From the NCBI GenBank assembly GCA_963824475.1, contig CAWGPR010000012.1:744001-808000 (forward strand): a DNA stretch of 64,000 nucleotides. The letters are read 5' to 3'. Every line of letters begins with the position of its first letter. Position 1 is the stretch's first letter. The notes under the pieces are model-generated. The model saw only the letters and a list, made by a program, of their open reading frames with translations, was not told where the DNA came from and ran no database searches. The position numbers and the translations under genes were made by a program. This document shows positions 17,450 through 25,391 of this stretch, piece after piece. The stretch comes from Roseiarcus sp963824475 (lineage in GTDB: Bacteria > Pseudomonadota > Alphaproteobacteria > Rhizobiales > Beijerinckiaceae).

Positions 17450-19870
17450 ATGTTTGCCGGTGCCCCGGACGCGCTTTACGAGCGGCATCTGAAGTTCGAC
17501 AACATCGTCGATCCCCCAACTGCTGACGCGCGCGAGCGGTACGACGCAGCCGCGCGCGCGGTCAGGGACGTTCTCTCCGACCGCTGGCTCAGGACCGACC
17601 AGACTTATGAACGCGAGAACCCGAAGCGGGTCTATTACGTCTCGATCGAGTTCCTGATCGGCCGCTCGCTTTCCAACAACATCCTCAATCTCATGCTCGA
17701 TCCTGTGGTGAGCCGAACGTTCGACGAGCGAGGTCGCCAATGGATGGAGCTTCTGGACAAGGAGCCGGATGCGGGCCTTGGCAATGGCGGCCTCGGGCGG
17801 CTTGCGGCCTGTTTTTTGGATTCGATGGCGACCATGGCGCTGCCGGCGACGAGTTACGGTCTGCGCTACGAGCACGGCATATTCAAGCAGAGCTTCCACA
17901 ACGGCTGGCAGGAGGAAAGGCCGGACAATTGGCTGCGTCATCCGGACCCGTGGGAGGTCGTGCGTCCGGCTGAGAGCGTCGAGGTCAAGCTCGGGTGCAC
18001 GATGGAGTTGCGCGACGGAAGCCTTCGTCTCGTGCCGAACAATCCTTCGACGCTGGTCGGCGTGCCTTATGACCGACCTGTCGTCGGCCATGGCGGCAAG
18101 ACGGTCAACACGCTTCGTCTCTGGGGCGCGGCGGCGGCGCATTCCTTCGATTTCCAGCGGTTTAGCGAAGGCGATTTCGTCGCCTCGATGGCCGAATCGC
18201 TTGGGGCGGAATCGCTGACCCGCGTCCTCTACCCGGATGACACGACGCCGCAGGGTCGCGCGCTGCGCCTGATGCAGGAATATTTCCTCGTCGCCTGTTC
18301 GCTTGCCGACATCGTGCGAAGGTTCCGGCGATCGAATGCGGATTGCCGGACGTTGGCGGACAAGGCCGCCATTCAGCTCAACGACACCCATCCGAGCCTG
18401 GCCGTCCCCGAGCTCATGCGCCTGCTCCTGGATGGCGCGGGCCTCGACTGGGAGACGGCGTGGGACGTCACCAAGCGGACTCTCGCCTATACGAACCATA
18501 CCTTGCTTCCCGAAGCGCTCGAACGCTGGCCGGTCGATTGGCTTCGCCTGGTTGCGCCCCGCCAGCTTGAGATCATCTATGAGATCAATCGGCGGTTGCT
18601 CGAGGACCTCCACACGCGCTTTCCCGACGATCATGGGCGATGGGCTCGCGCGAGCCTGGTCGAGGATGGCCCCACTCAAGTTGTGCGCATGGCCAATCTT
18701 GCGATCGTCGGCTCGCACTCGACCAATGGGGTCGCGGCGATCCACTCGCATCTCTTGCGGACCATGACCGTCCGCGACCTCGCGGAGACCTTTCCCGAGC
18801 GGTTCAACAACAAGACCAACGGGGTGACGCCGCGGCGCTGGCTGAAGCTCGCCAATCCGTCGCTCGCGACGACGATTTCGAGCGCGATCGGCGACAGCTG
18901 GATCACCGACCTCGCCGAGCTGCAGAAGTTGCGGCCGCTGGCGGACGACCGGGCGTTCCGCGACGACATTCGCAAAGCCCAACGCGAGTGCAAGGCGCGT
19001 TTTGCCGACTGGCGCCGCGCGCAGACCGGCGTCGTGATCAACCCGGATGCGATCTTCGACTGTCAAGTCAAGCGCATCCACGAATATAAGCGCCAGTTGC
19101 TCAACGCGCTCAGAATCGTGGTGCTCTACGATCGGCTGCTCGCCAACCCGAACGATCCGGTCGACCCGCGCGTCTTCTTTTTCGCCGGCAAGGCCGCGCC
19201 GGCTTACCGGCTCGCCAAGGTCATCATCAAGCTCATCAACAATATCGCGCGCACGCTCGACGAGGAGCCGGCTGTGCGGGGCAGGCTTAAGGTCGTGTTC
19301 CTGCCCGAATACAACGTGTCGCTGGCGGAGCGGATCATTCCGGCCGCCGACGTCTCCAACCAAATTTCGACCGCCGGCTACGAGGCGAGCGGCACGAGCA
19401 ATATGAAGTTCATGATGAACGGCGCGCTCACCCTCGGCACGCGCGACGGCGCGACGATCGAGATGGCGGAAGAAGCGGGGGAGGAGAACTTCTTCCTCTT
19501 CGGCCTCACCTCGGAGCAGGTCGCCGGCAGCCGCGGCTGGTACAGTCCCTATTGGCACTACAACAACGAGCTCGAGACGCGCAAATCGCTCGATTTGATC
19601 TTCTCCGACCATTTTAGCCGCGACGAGCCGGGCGTGTTCGAGCCGCTGCGCGACGCGCTCCTGACCCGTGGCGACACCTATATGCACCTCGCCGATCTGA
19701 GAGCCTATCTCGATGCGGATGAACGCCTGGTCTCGCTCTACCGCTCGCCCGACGAATGGGCGCGGAAGTGCGTGCTCAACATCGCCGCTTCAGGCAAGTT
19801 CTCGAGCGACCGCACGATCCGGGAATATGCTCACGACATTTGGGGCGCGACGCCCTGTCCGGTGAAATAG
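17450..19870 (+). CDS. glgP: Glycogen phosphorylase (5' end frameshifted)
   Basis: Releases glucose 1-phosphate from glycogen or maltodextrin. The frame from 17450 gives 806 residues with YYVSIEFLIGRSL, DAGLGNGGLGRLAACFLDSMA and QLNDTHPSLAVPELMR. NGVTPRRWL and the pyridoxal-phosphate lysine region EASGTSNMKFMMNGA follow. The ATG at 17450 has no ribosome site and is internal: the same frame codes family-like sequence back to 17372 (SSDAAALLSSYACSAAMF), where it meets a stop. An ATG with a GAAGG site lies at 17368 in the frame one base off (MNDVQELDRT). One extra base near 17385-17405 would explain this, either as a sequencing error or a real 5' mutation. Confidence 0.88.
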   Translation: MFAGAPDALYERHLKFDNIVDPPTADARERYDAAARAVRDVLSDRWLRTDQTYERENPKRVYYVSIEFLIGRSLSNNILNLMLDPVVSRTFDERGRQWMELLDKEPDAGLGNGGLGRLAACFLDSMATMALPATSYGLRYEHGIFKQSFHNGWQEERPDNWLRHPDPWEVVRPAESVEVKLGCTMELRDGSLRLVPNNPSTLVGVPYDRPVVGHGGKTVNTLRLWGAAAAHSFDFQRFSEGDFVASMAESLGAESLTRVLYPDDTTPQGRALRLMQEYFLVACSLADIVRRFRRSNADCRTLADKAAIQLNDTHPSLAVPELMRLLLDGAGLDWETAWDVTKRTLAYTNHTLLPEALERWPVDWLRLVAPRQLEIIYEINRRLLEDLHTRFPDDHGRWARASLVEDGPTQVVRMANLAIVGSHSTNGVAAIHSHLLRTMTVRDLAETFPERFNNKTNGVTPRRWLKLANPSLATTISSAIGDSWITDLAELQKLRPLADDRAFRDDIRKAQRECKARFADWRRAQTGVVINPDAIFDCQVKRIHEYKRQLLNALRIVVLYDRLLANPNDPVDPRVFFFAGKAAPAYRLAKVIIKLINNIARTLDEEPAVRGRLKVVFLPEYNVSLAERIIPAADVSNQISTAGYEASGTSNMKFMMNGALTLGTRDGATIEMAEEAGEENFFLFGLTSEQVAGSRGWYSPYWHYNNELETRKSLDLIFSDHFSRDEPGVFEPLRDALLTRGDTYMHLADLRAYLDADERLVSLYRSPDEWARKCVLNIAASGKFSSDRTIREYAHDIWGATPCPVK

Positions 19871-20007
19871 CGTCGCGCTTCACAGACGCCGGCTGCGTCG
19901 GTCGCGCGCCGGCTCGAATGGATCAGCTCTTCGGAGCTGCGGGCGCCGTGCGCATCTGGCGAAAGGCCGATGAGTGCGCCGAGGCTGATTACGACAAACG
20001 TTTTCAT
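19831..20007 (-). CDS. Possible small secreted peptide or remnant
   Basis: An ATG at 20007 opens a 58-residue frame whose first 22 residues (MKTFVVISLGALIGLSPDAH) look like a signal peptide, with GGGGATG upstream as a possible ribosome site. The remaining sequence has no recognisable domain, and the 3' end overlaps the last 40 bases of glgP on the other strand. It could be a truncated exported protein or a chance frame. Confidence 0.25.
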   Translation of the reverse strand: MKTFVVISLGALIGLSPDAHGARSSEELIHSSRRATDAAGVCEARRYFTGQGVAPQMS

Positions 20008-20140
20008 AAAATCATCCCCAGTGATCTGTTGATCTCTTCCGGTGGCAACCCGATGAAAATGCGCCAACCGGTTTCGCCTGTCCATGGACGCCTTTTTGCG
20101 CACAGATCGATGCTCTGAAGCTTAAGTTCATAAGCCTCGC

Positions 20141-20904
20141 TCAGCCCATGTACATCCCACCGTTCACGTGCAGCTCTTGCCCGGTGATGAATCGGCTGAG
20201 CGGCGAGAGCAGGCACAGCACGGCGTCCGCCACGTCGCGGATGTCCGAGCGGAACGGCAAGGATTGCCTGCTGATCACCCATTGATCGAAGGCCGCGCGG
20301 CCGTCGCGATAGTGCTTGTGCTCAAGCTCAGTCGGAATGGCGCCCGGGCTCACCGCATTGACGCGGATATTGTGGGGCCCAAGTTCGCGGGCCAAGGATC
20401 GGGTGAGCCCGAGCAGCGCGCCCTTCGACATGGCGTAAGGACCTTGTCCGCCCAGCCTCCGGACAGAATGACGCTCAGCACGTTGACGATTGCGCCGGCG
20501 CCCTTGCGCTTCATGTGCGGCGCGAGCGTCTGGCACAGCACGAAGGCGGCGTGGGCGTTGATCGTCTGAACCGTCAGAAACTCTTCGATCGAATAGGCCT
20601 CGATCGGCGCCACCGGATCGATGGCGGCGTCGTTGACGAGAAAGTCGAAGCCGTCGACCTCTGCCGCGAGCGCCGCACTCTTGCGTTTGAGAGCAGGGAG
20701 GTCGTTCAGATCTCCCGGCACGAAGATCGCGTGGCCATCTCCGAACCTTTGGCAGAGCGAGCGCGCCTTCGCCGCGCCGCCGGAGGTTGGCAAATCGTGC
20801 AGGAAAACCCGGGCGCCGCTCTCCAGCAGAGCTTCGCAGACCATCGAGCCAATGCCGCCCGCGCCGCCGGTTACGAGGGCGGTCTTGCCTCTAAAGCCTT
20901 GCAT
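20141..20904 (-). pseudogene. Short-chain dehydrogenase/reductase, frameshifted
   Basis: Two overlapping frames together make one classical SDR of about 255 residues. The 5' part (start 20904) has the Rossmann motif ALVTGGAGGIGSMVCEALL, the NDAAIDP segment and AGAIVNVLSVILSGGWA. The 3' part, in another frame, has the catalytic YAMSK, then ALLGLTRSLARELGPHNIRVNAVSPGAIPTE and a normal C-terminus. The join lies near 20441-20460, where one base has been gained or lost. Both halves are otherwise intact, so either the break is recent or it is a sequencing error. Substrate unknown. It is the last gene before the right-hand repeat. Confidence 0.8.
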
Positions 20905-21015
20905 AGCGCGCGCCTCCATGACGCCGCGGCCGGCGGCGGTCAAGACCGTGGGCGCGAGCGTCGCCTGACGGTCAAATCCGTCCAAATAAAACGAAATAAA
21001 CGTCGATAAACCCTC

Positions 21016-21055
21016 ATAAACGCTAGTAAATTTACTTCTTTTTACTAGCGTTTAT
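21016..21055. repeat. 15-bp inverted repeat around 10-base spacer
   Basis: ATAAACGCTAGTAAA at 21016-21030 is exactly inverted at 21041-21055, with ten bases between. Further ATAAA-type units lie just outside (AAATAAAACGAAATAAACG at 20983-21002). Paired arms around a short spacer resemble a recombinase core site, but a simple hairpin at the inner end of the repeat is equally possible. Confidence 0.45.
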
Positions 21056-21245
21056 TTTTCCGAATCGAGACTTTTCAATGGGTTATGGTCAATTCAAGGA
21101 AGAGAAACGAGTTGCGTCTCCGGTTCTGTGCGAAACGTCTCAGGTCAGTCCGGCTTTCCTTTTTTGGTTCCATCCGAGTCCCCCGGAAGCGGCGCCCCCA
21201 GTTCTGTATCTTGAAATGAATATCACAGATTTCTGTTTTTGGCAA
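21041..21245 (-). repeat. Right ~0.2 kb copy of inverted repeat
   Basis: This is the inverted counterpart of 12638-12851. Read on the minus strand it starts with TTGCCAAAAACAGAAATCTG (21245-21226) and ends with the block from GTTTCTCTT to GCTAGTAAA (21108-21041). With the left copy it brackets about 8.6 kb. No gene is seen in 20986-21473; short open frames here are not protein-like. Confidence 0.7.
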
Positions 21246-21473
21246 TACCCCGGGGAGAGAAATTTTGGCCGCCGCATCGCCCAGCGCCGCTGGCCAATCC
21301 ATCCGTTCGGGGTCGCTCTGGCGCGACATTGACCGTCGCTGCCGTCGGAGGGGCCCCCTTGGCGCCAGGAGATTCTTCGCGTCACATTTGGCAGGGCAGC
21401 CCGATCAAATGCCAGCGTCTTGCGTAAATTAAAATGAGAACGGCGACGGCGCCGTCTAAACGCGCGATGCCGA

Positions 21474-22178
21474 TCAGCGACGGGAAGCCCAATCCTTGTA
21501 CCGTTTGAGGTTGTCTTCGTTCGGCGGATAGAGCCCTGGCAGCTTCGCTCCCTTCACGACTTCATCCATTATCCATGTCTCCATACGCTCCTGTTCAGGA
21601 GCGACGCGAGCAACTTCCTCGACGAGCGCGGCTGGGATCAGCACCGCGCCGTCGTCGTCCACGACAACAATGTCGTCAGGATAGACGCACACGCCGCCGC
21701 AGCCGATCGGCTCCTGCCAATTGACGAAGGTGAGGCTGGCCACCGAGGGGGGAGCGGCTGCGCCCCCACACCAAACGGAAAGGCCGGTCTTGAGAACGCC
21801 TGCCATGTCGCGCACGGCCCCGTCGGTGACAAGTCCAGCCACGCCGCGCTGCTTTATTCTTGCACACAAGATGTCGCCGAAGATTCCGGCATCGGTGACG
21901 CCCATCGCGTCGGCAACCACGACGCAGCCAGGGGGCATCTCCTCGATTGCCGCTCTCGTCGAACGAGGAGAGGACCACGAAGCAGGAGTCGCAAGATCCT
22001 CACGCGCCGGAATGAAGCGTAAGGTGAATGCGCGTCCGATCGTGCGTGGTTGCCCAGAACGAATCGGACGCGTTCCTCTCATCCACACACGGCGCAATCC
22101 ATGCTTGAGCAGAACGGTCGTGATGGTCGCTGTAGACACGGGTTTCAGCGCATCCATGATATCGCCTAGCTCACTCAT
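21474..22178 (-). CDS. RraA-like / HMG-aldolase family protein
   Basis: A 234-residue cytoplasmic protein of the RraA-like fold. It contains MPPGCVVVADAMG, a GDILCARIKQRG helix and the VTDGAVRDM motif whose Arg-Asp binds metal and oxaloacetate-type substrates in 4-hydroxy-4-methyl-2-oxoglutarate aldolases. YPDDIVVVDDDGAVLIPAALVEEV follows. It may be such an aldolase or a demethylmenaquinone-methyltransferase-like paralogue; the RNase E inhibitor role of E. coli RraA is less likely for this length. The ATG at 22178 follows a GGAGGA site. It is divergent from the SRAP gene. Confidence 0.8.
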   Translation of the reverse strand: MSELGDIMDALKPVSTATITTVLLKHGLRRVWMRGTRPIRSGQPRTIGRAFTLRFIPAREDLATPASWSSPRSTRAAIEEMPPGCVVVADAMGVTDAGIFGDILCARIKQRGVAGLVTDGAVRDMAGVLKTGLSVWCGGAAAPPSVASLTFVNWQEPIGCGGVCVYPDDIVVVDDDGAVLIPAALVEEVARVAPEQERMETWIMDEVVKGAKLPGLYPPNEDNLKRYKDWASRR

Positions 22179-22283
22179 GCTTCCTCCGGTTCGCACAGTT
22201 AAGGCTCGTCAAGAGCGGCCAATCGGCTTCGGCCAGCTTATGTCAGGCTGCCAAAAGCAACTCCACCCGTGGAAGTTACTCCG

Positions 22284-22874
22284 ATGTGCAACGACTATCG
22301 ACTGCTGACCAATGTGGCGACGCTGTTCGACGGCTTCTCCGAGACCAGAATCAAAATCCGCTTTCCTGAGGGCGCGCCCAACATCGAGGCGCGTGAGGAC
22401 ATCAAGATCACCGACATGGGCCCGATCGTGCGCGCGATTGATGGCGAGCCGGAGACCGGCGATCTGGTGCAACGGCGCTGGAGCTGGCCCGGGCAAAACG
22501 GCAAGCCAGTCTACAATTTCCGCTCGGAGGGCCGGGAATTCACTTCCGGCCGCTGCCTGATCCCCGCCGATGGTTTTTACGAGTTCACCGATCCGGCGGA
22601 CAAAAAGAAGAAGCGGAAGGACAAGTGGCTGTTCACCAAGACGGGTGATCCGTGGTTCTGCATCGCCGGAATCTGGCGGACCGACAAAGACGTGGGCGAG
22701 GCCTTCACGTTGCTGACGGCGCCGCCCGGCCCCGACATCGCGCCCTATCACGACCGGCAGATCGCCATTCTTGAGAGGAAGGATTGGGCTGCTTGGCTCG
22801 ACGGCTCGGGTTCAGCGAAGGCGATCCTGAAGCCGCTCCCTGCCGGGAGCCTTGCCGTCGAGCAGGTGGGCTAA
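22284..22874 (+). CDS. SRAP-family abasic-site peptidase
   Basis: A 196-residue SOS-response-associated peptidase (YedK/HMCES family), which shields abasic sites in single-stranded DNA by a covalent link. The family's catalytic Cys is residue 2 (MCNDYRL), exposed after Met removal, so the start at 22284 is required; the longer frame would bury it. The conserved Glu lies in IPADGFYEF and the His in PYHDRQIAILE. Size is close to the usual 200-230 residues. No LexA box was recognised in the 105-base spacer shared with the divergent RraA-like gene. Confidence 0.88.
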   Translation: MCNDYRLLTNVATLFDGFSETRIKIRFPEGAPNIEAREDIKITDMGPIVRAIDGEPETGDLVQRRWSWPGQNGKPVYNFRSEGREFTSGRCLIPADGFYEFTDPADKKKKRKDKWLFTKTGDPWFCIAGIWRTDKDVGEAFTLLTAPPGPDIAPYHDRQIAILERKDWAAWLDGSGSAKAILKPLPAGSLAVEQVG

Positions 22875-22972
22875 GTCCGTCGGTCGCGCCCCTTTGCGTA
22901 GGCGCACATGAGCAGAAGGATGAGCCAGCCGGCGGCTCCTGCAGCTACGATGGTCACAACACTATTCCTCAT
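22871..22972 (-). CDS. Predicted 33-residue membrane peptide
   Basis: An ATG at 22972 preceded by AAAGG opens a 33-residue frame that is almost entirely one hydrophobic helix (VVTIVAAGAAGWLILLLMC). A basic tail, KGRDRR, follows. The stop overlaps the end of the SRAP gene on the other strand. The signal-anchor layout is protein-like, but conservation cannot be judged here. Confidence 0.35.
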   Translation of the reverse strand: MRNSVVTIVAAGAAGWLILLLMCAYAKGRDRRT

Positions 22973-23017
22973 TAACCTTTACTGCGGGGATAACGTCGGA
23001 ATGGCCGATCCGTTGCT

Positions 23018-23098
23018 TCACATTCGCTCGGCGATTTTAAAGACCAGCCAGCCGAGGGCGGCGAAACCAACGCCCCAGAAAAGCATGACAGAGGCCAC
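23018..23098 (-). CDS. Predicted 26-residue membrane peptide
   Basis: A GTG at 23098 preceded by AGAGGGA (five bases away) opens a 26-residue frame forming one hydrophobic helix (VMLFWGVGFAALGWLVF) and a short charged end (KIAERM). An internal ATG at 23086 would shorten it. It lies just upstream of the 33-residue frame on the same strand, so the two could form a tiny operon in the spacer before mraZ. Confidence 0.35.
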   Translation of the reverse strand: MASVMLFWGVGFAALGWLVFKIAERM

Positions 23099-23415
23099 CG
23101 TCTTCCCTCTCTTGTTTCACAGGATGTTTACGACCTTAGCCGTCCGACGGCAAGTAACGAATTGTTAAGGTCAAATCGCCGGCAAGGCGCGCTCCTGTTC
23201 CACAAGTGCGATTTTTACAGGTCCGCGGGACGAAACGCCGTGACGTCCATCACAGTTCGTTAACCAACGCCGCCCCGGGGGGCGGTCGCGTTCGCCTTCG
23301 CCGTACGCAGAATCGACGCTCGCCCTCCGCGCCTGATTGTGGGCGAGCGGCGAAATAATCCGCAGAAGGTCTCCGTCCTAACGGAAGATTAACCTTGAGC
23401 CCTTAGAGCGTTGAT

Positions 23416-23450
23416 ACCCATGGGGTCCCATGCTATCCCACGCCATCCCG
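23416..23450 (-). promoter_or_regulatory. MraZ operator (TGGGN direct repeats)
   Basis: On the minus strand three boxes TGGGA, TGGGA and TGGGT, each separated by five bases, occupy 23416-23440, with a degenerate CGGGA box in register at 23446-23450. MraZ is known to bind direct TGGGN repeats with 10-base spacing in the promoter of its own operon. The boxes lie 77-111 bases before the mraZ start, which predicts autoregulation of the whole division and cell-wall cluster. Confidence 0.8.
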
Positions 23451-23526
23451 TCACTCGACTGTGCGCCGTCGCCTAGCGCCGATGCGCGTCTGAGGCGGGC
23501 TCGCTCGCGCGCCGAAGGGCTGCCTG

Positions 23527-23991
23527 GTGGATCGATTTCTTTCGAATTTCACCCACCGGTTCGACGCCAAGGGACGAATCTCGATTCCGGCCCCGTTCCG
23601 TCAGGTGCTGGCGAAGGACGGCTTCGCCGGCGTCTACGCTTATCCGTCCCTCGACACGCCGGCGCTCGACTGCGGCGGCAACGCGCTGATCGCCGAGATC
23701 AACTCGCTGCTTCAAACGATGCCGCCCTATTCGCAGGCCCGCGACGCCTTCGCAACCGCGCTTTTGGGCATGAGCGAGGTCTTGCGCCTCGATTCGGAGG
23801 GCCGGGTCTTTTTCGAAGGGCGGCTCAAGACGGCGTTGGGGCTCGGCGACGAGGCTGTGTTCGTGGGGCAGGGGCACAAGTTCCAGATCTGGGAGCCGAC
23901 GCGCTTCCAGGCCCATCTCGAGCAGGCGCGGGAGCGGGTCCGGCGCTTGCGCGCGGAGCGCGACGCGCTCGCGCCGCCGGGAGTGTCGTGA
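23527..23991 (+). CDS. mraZ: Transcriptional regulator MraZ
   Basis: MraZ is a DNA-binding protein of AbrB-like fold that regulates the dcw cluster it opens. The 154-residue product begins MDRFLSNFTHRFDAKGRISIP (GTG start, AAGGG site) and has two tandem SpoVT/AbrB half-domains. The second contains GRVFFEGRLKTALGLGDEAVFVGQGHKFQIWEP. A C-terminal Arg-rich helix follows. The stop overlaps the rsmH start (ATGA), indicating coupled translation. Its operator lies about 80 bases upstream. Confidence 0.93.
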   Translation: MDRFLSNFTHRFDAKGRISIPAPFRQVLAKDGFAGVYAYPSLDTPALDCGGNALIAEINSLLQTMPPYSQARDAFATALLGMSEVLRLDSEGRVFFEGRLKTALGLGDEAVFVGQGHKFQIWEPTRFQAHLEQARERVRRLRAERDALAPPGVS

Positions 23992-25001
23992 TGAGCCCCG
24001 CCGCGCCCGCTGGGCTCGGCCATGTTCCGGTCCTACTTCAGGAGGCGATGGCGGCTCTCGATCCTCGCCCCGGCGGCCTCTACGTCGACGGCACGTTCGG
24101 CGCCGGCGGCTATTCTCGCGCGCTGCTTGACCGGGGCGCAAGAGTGATCGCCCTCGATCGCGACCCGTCCGCCGTTCGGGCTGGCGAAGCGCTTGCCGCT
24201 TCGTCCGGCGGGCGGCTTGAGCTTGTCGAGGCGCGCTTCGGCGATCTCGACGAGGTCGCCAAGCGTCTCGGCGTCGACGCGGTGGACGGAGTCGTGCTCG
24301 ACATCGGGGTCTCGTCGATGCAGCTCAACGAAGCGGCGCGCGGCTTCTCGCTGCGGTTCGACGCGCCCCTCGATATGCGCATGGGGAGCAGCGGCCGCTC
24401 GGCCGCCGACATCCTGCGCGACGAGGACGAGGGGACCATCGCCGACATTCTGTTTCACTTCGGCGAAGAGCGCGCCGCGCGCCGGATCGCGCGCGCCATC
24501 GTCGCCGACCGCGAGACAAAGCCGTTCACCTCGACGCTGGAGCTTGCCGGGCTCATCGCCCGGGTCGCGCCGGCGCGGCGCGGCGAGGCGACCCATCCCG
24601 CGACACGCGCCTTCCAGGCGCTGCGCATTGCGGTCAACGACGAGTTGGGCGAACTCGTGCGCGGGCTTTGCGCCGACGAGCGCCTGCTCAAACCCGGCGG
24701 TCGTCTGGCGATCGTGACGTTCCACTCGCTCGAGGACCGAATCGTCAAGCAGTTCCTTAGCCTCCGCTCAGGCCGCGGGCATGCGGCCTCGCGCCGGTTG
24801 CCTGGCGAGCCGGCCGAAGCCGAGCCGACGTTTGAGGCGCCGCGCGGCCAGCCAATTGAGCCGAGCGAAGCGGAAGCGCGCGCAAACCCGCGTTCCCGCT
24901 CGGCCAAGCTGCGCTTCGCCGTGCGCACCGGCGCGCCGCCGCGGGGAAGGGACGAGGGGATCGAGGCGCTGGCTCGACTGCCGGCGCGAAGGGGGAGATA
25001 A
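23991..25001 (+). CDS. rsmH: 16S rRNA (cytosine1402-N4)-methyltransferase
   Basis: Methylates N4 of C1402 in 16S rRNA using SAM. The 336-residue product (formerly MraW) starts MSPAAPAGLGHVPVLLQEAM. Motif I is VDGTFGAGGYSRALL, followed by VIALDRDPSAV, GVVLDIGVSSMQLNEAARGFSLRFDAPLDMRM and the C-terminal VTFHSLEDRIVKQF. All hallmark motifs are present. The open frame extends upstream through mraZ, but the ATG at 23991 overlapping the mraZ stop is the natural start. ftsL follows five bases later. Confidence 0.95.
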   Translation: MSPAAPAGLGHVPVLLQEAMAALDPRPGGLYVDGTFGAGGYSRALLDRGARVIALDRDPSAVRAGEALAASSGGRLELVEARFGDLDEVAKRLGVDAVDGVVLDIGVSSMQLNEAARGFSLRFDAPLDMRMGSSGRSAADILRDEDEGTIADILFHFGEERAARRIARAIVADRETKPFTSTLELAGLIARVAPARRGEATHPATRAFQALRIAVNDELGELVRGLCADERLLKPGGRLAIVTFHSLEDRIVKQFLSLRSGRGHAASRRLPGEPAEAEPTFEAPRGQPIEPSEAEARANPRSRSAKLRFAVRTGAPPRGRDEGIEALARLPARRGR

Positions 25002-25006
25002 CAAAG

Positions 25007-25387
25007 ATGTGGCGTATCCTGCACGCATTCGCCATCGCCGCGCTGATCGGCTCGGCGGCTTACGTCTACGGCGTCAAGTACCGCACGATCTACGCCTCCG
25101 AACAATTGGTCAAAACGCGCCATCTCATCGAGAAAGAGAAGGACGCGATCAGTCTTCTGCGAGCGGAATATGCGCATCTCGCCCGGCCCGACCGGGTCCA
25201 GGCGCTCGCGGATTCGAAGCTTGGTCTGCAGCCGCTGGCGTTGAGCCAGATCGCGACCGTCGACGAATTGCCCGACGCCCAGCCCAAAGTCGACTCGATC
25301 GGCCGCGCGCTCGAATCGCTCGGATTCACCGCCGACAACTCCACCCCCGCAATCACCGCCTCCGTCGCAACTCCGCCGGTGAGGTGA
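25007..25387 (+). CDS. ftsL: Cell division protein FtsL
   Basis: FtsL is a small bitopic protein that, with FtsB and FtsQ, activates septal FtsWI. The 126-residue product has an N-terminal membrane helix (about residues 4-23) and a periplasmic coiled coil (residues 30-70) ending DRVQALADSKLGLQPL. A Ser/Thr/Ala/Pro-rich tail completes it. Identity rests on this layout and on its canonical place between rsmH and ftsI, because FtsL sequence is poorly conserved. It is tightly packed on both sides. Confidence 0.85.
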   Translation: MWRILHAFAIAALIGSAAYVYGVKYRTIYASEQLVKTRHLIEKEKDAISLLRAEYAHLARPDRVQALADSKLGLQPLALSQIATVDELPDAQPKVDSIGRALESLGFTADNSTPAITASVATPPVR

Positions 25388-25391
25388 GACA

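Noticed and set aside
17324..19687. A 787-codon minus-strand frame over glgP
   Set aside because: It is antisense to a fully conserved glycogen phosphorylase, with no ribosome site and no domain.
21075..21427. Several 60-85 codon frames on both strands in the right repeat
   Set aside because: Low-quality, mutually overlapping frames in repeat DNA; no ribosome site or domain.
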